Made by a program: the position numbers and the translations under genes. DNA of 64,000 nucleotides from an uncultured Pseudodesulfovibrio sp. (GTDB lineage: Bacteria; Desulfobacterota; Desulfovibrionia; Desulfovibrionales; Desulfovibrionaceae): positions 3,231,518 to 3,295,517 of the forward strand of contig NZ_OY782498.1 in NCBI RefSeq assembly GCF_963677845.1. Direction: 5' to 3'. Numbering within the stretch: the first letter of the stretch is position 1; the number at the start of each line of letters is the position of its first letter. The notes beneath the pieces are model-generated. The model made no database searches. It was not told the origin of the DNA and saw nothing but the letters and a program-made list of their open reading frames with translations. Positions 56,051-62,417 of this stretch are shown here, piece by piece.

Positions 56051-56425
56051 TTATCGGCCGCCGCCGCAGGTCTGCTCTGCGGTGAAAACAGGCAGGCTGT
56101 CACGCAGGAAAGCTTCAATGGCAGTTTTGACAGTGGGAGCACCATTGCCGTGGAAGACTTCAATGCCAACCTGGTTGAAACCCATGAGTGGGCGCATGCC
56201 CATACCACCGGAAATCAGGGCCTTGACGTTCTGGTCGGCCAGATACTGCACCGGAGCCATGCATCCACCCTGTTCGTGGGGGCAGCTCGGTACGGTTTTT
56301 ACGTCTTTGACTTCACCGTCGGCGACTGTCACGAGAGTGTACATGCCGCAGTGGCCAAAGTGGGCATCAACAGTGGCGTCCATGCCACCGGGTTCCGCAG
56401 TGGGAACAGCTACGAGAGTTTCCAT
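56051..56425 (-). CDS. NifX/NifB-type dinitrogenase-cofactor-domain protein (ORP-like)
   Basis: A 124-residue protein of the dinitrogenase iron-molybdenum cofactor family: VAVPTAEPGG, DAHFGHCGMYTLV, SCPHEQGGCMAPVQYL and ALISGGMGMRPLMGF. This family includes the orange protein (ORP) of Desulfovibrio, which holds a Mo-Cu cluster. Whether this one binds metal is inferred from Cys and His content (HFGHC, CGGGR end). ATG 56425 has GAAGGAGAT upstream. It sits next to two MinD-type ATPases. Confidence 0.85.
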   Translation of the reverse strand: METLVAVPTAEPGGMDATVDAHFGHCGMYTLVTVADGEVKDVKTVPSCPHEQGGCMAPVQYLADQNVKALISGGMGMRPLMGFNQVGIEVFHGNGAPTVKTAIEAFLRDSLPVFTAEQTCGGGR

Positions 56426-56451
56426 ATTCCTATCTCCTTCTGAAGGTTTGG

Positions 56452-57333
56452 TTACTTTTTTATGTCTTTGAGCATGTCCAGAATATCCGACCATGCCTGC
56501 TTGAGCGTTTTTGAGAGTTCACCGTCTTCATATTCCGTAATAACTTGGCGGTTCAACATGGAGTCGACCACTTTTTTATCATGAGGGAATCGTCCTATAA
56601 CGGTATATCCCTTTTCATTGCAGTATGTTTCAATTTGCTCTGAAAGATCAGGGTTGATGTCCCATTTGTTGATCAGAACGGCGACCTTGGTACGGAATCC
56701 ATCACACAATTCGGCAACACGTTTGAGATCGTGCAGGCCGGAAAGGGTGGGTTCGGTGACCGCAACGGCAAGGTCGGTGCCGGCCATGGAGCTGATGACA
56801 GGGCAACCGATACCGGGAGCACCGTCGCACAACACCAGATTCAATCCTTGCTCTTCTGCCATTTCACGTGCTCTCTGTTTGAGCAGAGTGACGAGTCGGC
56901 CTGAATTTTCTTCACCGGGAAAGAGCTGGGCGTGGACCATCTGGCCAAATCTGGTCTGTGAAACATACCATTGTCCACAGTGTCTTTCCGGGAAATCAAT
57001 CGCTTCGGTCGGACAAAGGGCCACACAGAGCTTGCATCCTTCACACAGCATCGGGGCGACAGTGAAAAGGCCGTCCTTCTGGGTGATGGCGTTGAATCGA
57101 CAGAGTTCCGCGCATTGGCCGCAACCGGCACACAGTTCATTGTCGATAACCGCTTCATTACCGGACTTGAATGATTCTTCGGTTTCATGCTTGGGGTCGA
57201 GGAGCAGATGCAGGTCAGGGGCGTCCACATCCAGATCGCACAAGATTGCTTTGTCCGCGAGATGTGAGAAAGCACCGGTAATGGAGGTTTTCCCTGCACC
57301 ACCTTTACCGCTGATAATAACGATCTCATGCAT
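56452..57333 (-). CDS. MinD/Mrp-type ATPase with ferredoxin domain (1)
   Basis: A 293-residue protein: SGKGGAGKTSITGAFSHLA deviant Walker A, DVDAPDLHLLL, then an inserted 2[4Fe-4S] ferredoxin (CAGCGQCAELC, CEGCKLCVALC) and DGAPGIGCPVISSM (Walker B area). This layout is that of the DVU2103/DVU2104 proteins of the orange protein complex. It overlaps the next gene by 8 bp. Electron and metal-cluster roles are proposed for the family. Confidence 0.9.
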   Translation of the reverse strand: MHEIVIISGKGGAGKTSITGAFSHLADKAILCDLDVDAPDLHLLLDPKHETEESFKSGNEAVIDNELCAGCGQCAELCRFNAITQKDGLFTVAPMLCEGCKLCVALCPTEAIDFPERHCGQWYVSQTRFGQMVHAQLFPGEENSGRLVTLLKQRAREMAEEQGLNLVLCDGAPGIGCPVISSMAGTDLAVAVTEPTLSGLHDLKRVAELCDGFRTKVAVLINKWDINPDLSEQIETYCNEKGYTVIGRFPHDKKVVDSMLNRQVITEYEDGELSKTLKQAWSDILDMLKDIKK

Positions 57334-58195
57334 GGCGTGTCTCCTTGGCTTCAACGGCTGCTGTCCGCATGCTTTCGCGTAGGGCGGTGAAGGTTGATTC
57401 CAACGGCTTGAGAGCCTTGGCGATAACTTCGCCTTTGGAGTAGGCCTCAGCTACATCGCGGGAATAAGGGATTTCAGCCCATACGGGAATGTCGTTTTCC
57501 CGACAGAACTCTTGCACAGTGTTGTCGCCAATTCCAGCCCTGTTGATGACCGCGCCCATAGGTTTTCCCATAGGTTTGAATGCTTCCCAAGCGAGTTTGA
57601 AATCATGGAATCCGAAAGGAGTGGGTTCCGTGACGAGCACAATGCAGTCTGCGTCCATAACTGCGGCGATGGCCGGACAGCTTACGCCGGGAGGGGCATC
57701 GATAAGGATGTCGCCTTCGGCGCTGAGAGCCGGGAATTCAGTACGAATTTGTCGCATAAGAGGAGGACTCATTGCTTCGCCAATGCGGAGACGTCCCATG
57801 ATGAATTTATTACCGTTCGTCGTGCCCCGGCATATTTCACCGAGTTCCCGTTTTCCTGGAGTGAGTGCGCCTTCCGGGCAGACTTCAAGACAGGCTCCGC
57901 ATCCATGGCACATTTCCGGGAATGTGAGCAGGGTGTCGGCCATGATTGTTATCGCTTTGAATTGGCAAATGTCGGCACAGGCCCGGCACTTGGTGCATTT
58001 GTCTTCGTCGGCCTCGGGCACCTCGATGTACGCCTTCTGGATATCGTCCAGATCAGGCTTCAGGAAGAGATGCAAATTTGGTTCTTCGACGTCCAAATCC
58101 ACCAGAGTGATGGGAGAGTCCCACAAGGCGGCCAGGGATGACGACATTGTCGTCTTGCCCGTGCCGCCCTTGCCGCTGGCTACGGCGTATATCAC
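57326..58195 (-). CDS. MinD/Mrp-type ATPase with ferredoxin domain (2)
   Basis: A 289-residue paralogue of the preceding ATPase: SGKGGTGKTTMSSSLAALW, DVEEPNLHLFL, ferredoxin motifs CTKCRACADIC and CHGCGACLEVC, and DAPPGVSCPAIAAV. Start GTG 58195 overlaps the stop of the DUF134 gene. The two ATPases probably form a heterodimer, as in the ORP complex (inference). Confidence 0.9.
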   Translation of the reverse strand: MIYAVASGKGGTGKTTMSSSLAALWDSPITLVDLDVEEPNLHLFLKPDLDDIQKAYIEVPEADEDKCTKCRACADICQFKAITIMADTLLTFPEMCHGCGACLEVCPEGALTPGKRELGEICRGTTNGNKFIMGRLRIGEAMSPPLMRQIRTEFPALSAEGDILIDAPPGVSCPAIAAVMDADCIVLVTEPTPFGFHDFKLAWEAFKPMGKPMGAVINRAGIGDNTVQEFCRENDIPVWAEIPYSRDVAEAYSKGEVIAKALKPLESTFTALRESMRTAAVEAKETRHA

Positions 58196-59193
58196 TTGTT
58201 GCCCCCGGACTGTGCATTGGCGTTGTCAGCCATGGGAACTTCGCCGTTCTTGAATTTTTCAACAGCTTCGCCCACGGTCATGCCGTCTACATCCTGACCG
58301 ATTTTGATGCCGGCAGCCTGCAGGGCAGTGAAGGCCTTGGGACCAACATAGCCGGTCAGGAGTACCTGAGCACCTGCATTGGCAACATTCTCGGCAGCCT
58401 GGATTCCAGCACCCTGAGCCATGGCTTGGGAAGAGCCGTTATCTACGTATTCGACGTTCATGGTTTCGAGGTCAACGATAACAAATCCGCCTGCGCGGCC
58501 AAAACGGGGATCAACTTTGTCGTTCAGGGTCGGTCCATCACTGGTAACTGCAATTTTTTTCACGGTAATATCCTTGAATTGTTGTGTTGTATTAGCTTGT
58601 TGGGGAGTATTGTCGGTTCCCATGGAACGGCCCATGCCAGCGTTGCCGCCGCCCATGCCCTGACCGCCCATTCCGCGGCCTCCGCCGCCCATTCCACGGC
58701 CCTGGCCTTGACCTTGGCCCATTCCTCGACCCTGACCGCCTACGCAACGACCCTGGCCGGACTTGCGACCTTGGCCGCCACCCATGCATCGTCCGCCGCC
58801 TCCGGCTCCTGATCCATTTCCATTCATACCTGGCATAGCTTCTTCTCCATCTGTTGTGGACGAGTTGTCCGCTTGCATTTTGGGGCAAGATGCCCCTTTG
58901 CAGGCGAGGGTGTAATGGCCGCCTTCGATGCGAATGGCGAGTCCGTTGGTCAACGCATTAGCGACGATAGACCTGGCTGCGCAGAGGATTCGTCCGAAGG
59001 TGGCGCGGGAAACACCCATCGCCTTGGCCCCATCCATCTGAGAGAGGCCTTCAGCGTCCGCAAGGCGAAGCGCTTCAAGGTCTTCAAAGGTGATCGTGGC
59101 GTTCTTCAGTTTTTGCATGGGAATCCCTTGCGGCTTGTAATAAGTCGTGTCGGGTTCCTGTTGCACCATCCGTCGCTTTTTTTGCCTTCCCAT
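58192..59193 (-). CDS. DUF134 HTH protein fused to a NifX-type domain by a Gly/Met-rich linker
   Basis: A 333-residue protein. Residues 1-100: DUF134 sigma-like HTH (LEALRLADAEGLSQMDGAKA). Residues about 120-205: a linker with about 50 percent Gly, Met, Gln and Arg. Residues about 215-325: dinitrogenase-cofactor domain (VDPRFGRAGGFVIVDLETM, VLLTGYVGPKAFTAL). It may sense the metal cluster or cofactor and control the cluster. Its promoter region has a TTGACG/TATGGT pair and a 14-bp palindrome. GAGGGACT precedes the ATG. Confidence 0.88.
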   Translation of the reverse strand: MGRQKKRRMVQQEPDTTYYKPQGIPMQKLKNATITFEDLEALRLADAEGLSQMDGAKAMGVSRATFGRILCAARSIVANALTNGLAIRIEGGHYTLACKGASCPKMQADNSSTTDGEEAMPGMNGNGSGAGGGGRCMGGGQGRKSGQGRCVGGQGRGMGQGQGQGRGMGGGGRGMGGQGMGGGNAGMGRSMGTDNTPQQANTTQQFKDITVKKIAVTSDGPTLNDKVDPRFGRAGGFVIVDLETMNVEYVDNGSSQAMAQGAGIQAAENVANAGAQVLLTGYVGPKAFTALQAAGIKIGQDVDGMTVGEAVEKFKNGEVPMADNANAQSGGNK

Positions 59194-59226
59194 AGTCCCT
59201 CTTTAATATGAACAAGTGTTGAAATG

Positions 59227-59254
59227 ACCATACACTCATAAAAGTGGTCGTCAA
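59227..59254 (-). promoter_or_regulatory. Sigma-70-like promoter of the ORP-like cluster
   Basis: TTGACG (minus strand, 59254-59249) and TATGGT (59232-59227), 16 bp apart, about 34 bp before the DUF134 start codon. Confidence 0.5.
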
Positions 59255-59260
59255 GTGAAA

Positions 59261-59274
59261 TGAGCATATGCTCA
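59261..59274. promoter_or_regulatory. Palindromic operator next to the ORP-like promoter
   Basis: TGAGCATATGCTCA, a perfect 14-bp palindrome just upstream of the -35 element. Placement suits an activator or autoregulation by the DUF134 HTH. No sigma-54 promoter was recognised, unlike the published orp operons. Confidence 0.5.
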
Positions 59275-59385
59275 AAAAAACATCAGAGATGTTGAAAAAG
59301 TCATTGATAATTACGTGGTGGGTATCAATTTAATCTGTAATAGAATATGTTTACACGGAAAAAAATAATATTGCAGGGCTGTACT

Positions 59386-60135
59386 ATGAGAAAAGTATGT
59401 TTTTTTAATATGTTATTCTTTATAATTTTGTTTTGTGCACCTGCGCACGGAGCAGAATTGAAAGAAGTTTATTCCGCGGGTCCAGAGTGGGAGACTTTTA
59501 CGCACAGGGATGGAACCGGGCTGTACCATGAGGTACTTCGAGAAGTATTTGCTTTGTATGAAATTTCTGTGAAGCATGAGTATGTTCCTACAAATCGGGG
59601 GGATGAGCTGGTTCTCGCAGGGATGGCAGATATGATGACCTGCGATGACAAAGCTACAAGCGACCAATTGCACATGTCCCGGTATCCTTTGTATGTGGAT
59701 AAATATTACGCATTTTTCAGAAAAGAGCTGATTGGTCCTTGGCATGGCGTGGAAACTTTACGGGGCAAGGATGTCGCTTGCCAGTTGGGATATTACCATG
59801 AATGGGATTTTCCTGTGCCTGTGCACATCCGAGACCTGTCGTCAGGTGTGAAGTGTTTGCAGATGGTTTTACTTGAGCGGTCAGATTTTTACGTGGACGA
59901 TATGCTGTTCATTAAGGATTCTATCAAAAAGTCGGGACTTTCTTTCAACCGTTTGGAATATGATACGAAAGAAGTGGGTATCAGATCATACCATCCCGTA
60001 TTTAATGATACGGAACGGGGAAAGACGGTCATGCAGTTTTTTGATGAAGGGATAATGGTTTTGCACAAGGCCGGAAAACTTAAGCCTATTTATGAGAAAT
60101 GGGGGCATGAATATCCCGACTTTGACAGCTTTTGA
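59386..60135 (+). CDS. Periplasmic solute-binding protein, SBP_bac_3 type
   Basis: A 249-residue protein with a signal peptide (MRKVCFFNMLFFIILFCAPA, cleavage after about residue 24) and a type-II periplasmic-binding fold: EVLREVFALYEI, DMMTCDDKATSDQ, LRGKDVACQLGYYH and a C-terminal YEKWGHEYPDF. Amino acid-type ligands are common. No permease is nearby, so it may serve as an orphan binding protein. GCAGGG precedes ATG 59386. Confidence 0.78.
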   Translation: MRKVCFFNMLFFIILFCAPAHGAELKEVYSAGPEWETFTHRDGTGLYHEVLREVFALYEISVKHEYVPTNRGDELVLAGMADMMTCDDKATSDQLHMSRYPLYVDKYYAFFRKELIGPWHGVETLRGKDVACQLGYYHEWDFPVPVHIRDLSSGVKCLQMVLLERSDFYVDDMLFIKDSIKKSGLSFNRLEYDTKEVGIRSYHPVFNDTERGKTVMQFFDEGIMVLHKAGKLKPIYEKWGHEYPDFDSF

Positions 60136-60191
60136 TATTCGGTATTTCAAGTCATGGACAACCGCATGAAGCAGGTGTATTGACCTCCCCC

Positions 60192-60632
60192 ATGCGTACT
60201 CAAGCAGACAGGCTTCGCCACACAATTATGTTTGAAGTCATAGGACTTCTCACTTGCACCCCCCTTGCATCCTGGATTCTTCAAAAGGATCTTATCAAGG
60301 TGGGGACTATGTCCATGATCATTTCGTTGACAGCTATGGGCTGCAATTATCTGTTCAATATCGCCTTTGACCACCTGCTCGTCAAACTGGGCCGTCGGGT
60401 GAATGATCGTCCACCGTGGCTCAGAGCTGTTCATGCCGTGAGTTTCGAAGCCAGTTTGCTGACGCTTACTGTTCCTTTCGTGGCATGGTGGTTGAATCTT
60501 TCCCTTTGGGCCGCATTTGTGACCGATATCGGTTTTGCCCTTTTCTTTCTGGTCTATGCCTATCTGTACAATTGGGCTTATGACGCCATTTTCCCCATGC
60601 CCGCGGATGACCCTCAACCCGTAATTCGGTAG
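60192..60632 (+). CDS. PACE family (DUF2061) efflux transporter
   Basis: A 146-residue four-helix membrane protein with two bacterial transmembrane pair domains: MRTQADRLRHTIMFEVIGLL, NYLFNIAFDHLL, RAVHAVSFEASLL and DIGFALFFLVYAYLYNWAYD. Glu in the first helix and Asn, Asp in the others match the conserved PACE residues (AceI type), which export biocides such as chlorhexidine or small polyamines. No clear ribosome binding site; the start is by homology. Confidence 0.85.
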   Translation: MRTQADRLRHTIMFEVIGLLTCTPLASWILQKDLIKVGTMSMIISLTAMGCNYLFNIAFDHLLVKLGRRVNDRPPWLRAVHAVSFEASLLTLTVPFVAWWLNLSLWAAFVTDIGFALFFLVYAYLYNWAYDAIFPMPADDPQPVIR

Positions 60633-60647
60633 CACGGAGATTCTTTT

Positions 60648-61280
60648 ATGTTCGGCACTCACGACCTCATACTGTTTATTCTTTCCGGGTTGTTGCTGAA
60701 CATTACTCCTGGGCAGGACGTTTTTTATATTGTGAGTCGAGGGGCTTCGCATGGCTGGAAAGGCGGAGCTTTGGCAGCACTCGGCGTAGGGTCCGGGTGT
60801 TTTGTCCATGTTTTTGCCGCAGCACTCGGCCTGTCCGCTATTTTGGCGACATCCGCCACAGCGTTTACCGTCGTCAAGTATGTTGGCGCCGCGTATCTCG
60901 TTTGGATCGGGGTGAGTATGTGGTGCAAAGGGAATGGAAACGCTGGCGACGCTCAAGAAAAGATTCTCTCTAGGCGAAAGGTTTTTTCGCAGGGCTTTTG
61001 GACGAATGCACTGAATCCCAAAGTCGCGTTGTTTTTTCTTGCTTTTTTGCCTCAGTTTGTGTCGGCGGATGCTGAGTCCAAGCCGTTGGCCTTTCTCTTT
61101 CTGGGGATTTTGTTCACGATTAACGGTACCTTGATAAATATGATTTGGGCTTGGTCTGCCGCCAAGGCTTCTGATGTGTTTGGCGGCGGTGGCAAGTATG
61201 TCCATTGGATCAAGCGGGCCGCTGGTTCTTTGTTTATTGGTTTGGGTATTCGGCTCGCCATGGCAGACTCGGCGGGATAG
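60648..61280 (+). CDS. LysE/RhtB family amino-acid exporter
   Basis: A 210-residue membrane protein with about six hydrophobic segments. LLLNITPGQDVFYIVSRGAS and GAAYLVWIGVSMW are LysE-type marks; LNPKVALFFLAFLPQF is the conserved middle loop. It would export amino acids or related compounds. It is 15 bp after the PACE gene, so the two exporters probably share a transcript, and a terminator follows. Confidence 0.9.
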   Translation: MFGTHDLILFILSGLLLNITPGQDVFYIVSRGASHGWKGGALAALGVGSGCFVHVFAAALGLSAILATSATAFTVVKYVGAAYLVWIGVSMWCKGNGNAGDAQEKILSRRKVFSQGFWTNALNPKVALFFLAFLPQFVSADAESKPLAFLFLGILFTINGTLINMIWAWSAAKASDVFGGGGKYVHWIKRAAGSLFIGLGIRLAMADSAG

Positions 61281-61311
61281 TTCTTTTTTGTTGAGATGAG
61301 AAGAGTAAGGA

Positions 61312-61340
61312 AGGGCCGCTTTGGAAGCTGCCCTTTTTTT
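61312..61340 (+). terminator. Terminator of the exporter pair
   Basis: AGGGCCGCTT, TGG, AAGCTGCCCT with one C-T mismatch, then seven T residues. Confidence 0.9.
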
Positions 61341-61673
61341 ATTGTGGGAAGCGCCTTTGGCGAGAGTCATTGTTGGGTGCTGAAGCACCCAAGGCTTTCC
61401 ATGCCCTGCCGGGCGGGCTTTCTTTTTTGGCAGCGCCCAAAAAAGGAGCAAAAAAGGTCGCTTGCGCTATCTTGGCCGCCTGGTGATCGGCGGCAAGAAG
61501 CTGATCATCGTGCGCAGCTTTTGGAATTGCGTTCTTCCGCTGTGCTTCAGTGCAATTCCGAACGGAGACGCTGCTGTTGCGCGTTGTCAGCTTCTTCGCC
61601 TTTCGATCAAGGGCTGGGTTTGGTCCTTGTCTGTGAGAAAAACAAAGAGGGTTCTTTTCGATATCCCTTCGTC
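61341..61673. other. GC-rich intergenic stretch with palindromes
   Basis: Holds TTGGGTGCT, GA, AGCACCCAA (61373-61392) and CGCC/GGCG. Plus-strand frames of 71 and 130 residues lack a ribosome binding site and biased codon use, and I do not call them genes. A long minus-strand frame (61451-60147) is antisense to both exporters and has unnatural composition. Confidence 0.45.
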
Positions 61674-61784
61674 TTGAAGCTTGTGTAACTGGTAGGCGAA
61701 AAAGTTCGAGTTTCCCGCAGCCGTAGTCCGGCTACGGTGAGGACAGACCCAATCTTTTCAACGACGCAGATGCGCCGCTATCGT
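61674..61784 (+). repeat. R element, copy 4 (left end degenerate)
   Basis: Lacks a clean left arm; AAGCTTGTGTAACTGGTAGG leads in, then the conserved core with apical CCGTAG/CTACGG. It is the first of three copies in a head-to-tail array. Confidence 0.8.
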
Positions 61785-61790
61785 TAACGT

Positions 61791-62130
61791 CTTTTCTTCT
61801 CTTCTTTTTAAAAGAAACGCCTTTCGCAGCCCTTTGACTTGAGGCTTGTGAGAGTGGTGTAGCTGGTAGGCGAAAAGGTTCGAGTTTCCCGCAGCCGTAG
61901 CCCGGCTACGGTGAGGACAGACTCAATCTTTTCAACGACGCAGATGCGCCGCTATCGTTAACGTCTTTTCTTCTCTTCTTTTTAAAAGAAACGCCTTTCG
62001 CAGCCCTTTGACTTGAGGCTTGTGAGAGTGGTGTAGCTGGTAGGCGAAAAGGTTCGAGTTTCCCGCAGCCGTAGCCCGGCTACGGTGAGGACAGACTCAA
62101 TCTTTTCAACGACGCAGATGCGCCGCTATC
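61791..62130 (+). repeat. 174-bp tandem array carrying R copies 5 and 6
   Basis: Units start at 61791 and 61965. They look identical by eye for about 166 bp, then differ only at the right end (GTTAACG versus GCAAGCC). Each unit is an R element (about 61839-61957 and 62013-62140) plus a 48-bp spacer with TTCTTTTTAAAAGAA. Identity implies very recent duplication. Confidence 0.9.
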
Positions 62131-62153
62131 GCAAGCCGACTCATGAAACAGAA

Positions 62154-62183
62154 CCCCCGGTCTCGGGGGCATGAGACCGGGGG
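62154..62183. other. GC-rich hairpin between the repeat array and the sensor gene
   Basis: CCCCCGGTCTC and GAGACCGGGGG, 11-bp perfect stem with an 8-nt loop. No T-run on either strand. The small frame that runs across it (62143-62355) has no ribosome binding site. Confidence 0.55.
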
Positions 62184-62417
62184 ATCAGGAGGTGACAGGA
62201 GGTTTGGGAAGGTGTGTCTGTATCTTTCTCTAGCGACAGTTGGGGAATCGCTTGGGATTTACTTGCCTTTGTTGATAATTATAATCATTCCTAAAAAGAT
62301 GGATGTTGTCAATACAAAAATTGAACCTATTGAAAAGAGTGGCTCACGCCTGTAAAAAAAGGCTAGATATGGGTGAAGAAGTGCCGCATGGAATCGTTGA
62401 TTAATGTTGGGGGAAAT

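Noticed and set aside
60147-61451. 434-residue minus-strand open frame opposite the PACE and LysE genes
   Set aside because: It is antisense to two well-supported exporters, has an odd Lys/Arg/Ser-rich composition and no ribosome binding site.
61839-61957. tRNA-like words (GTAGCTGGTAG and GGTTCGAGT) inside R elements
   Set aside because: They resemble D-arm and T-loop signals, but lie 7 nt apart, no acceptor or anticodon stem fits, and the copies at 19 kb lack GGTTCGA. Chance likeness, not a tRNA or a tRNA-derived element.
61674-62140. CRISPR array
   Set aside because: Units are 174 bp with nearly no variable spacers and no cas genes are in the window.
62143-62355. 70-residue plus-strand frame after the repeat array
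   Set aside because: It begins in repeat end sequence, crosses a GC hairpin and lacks a ribosome binding site.
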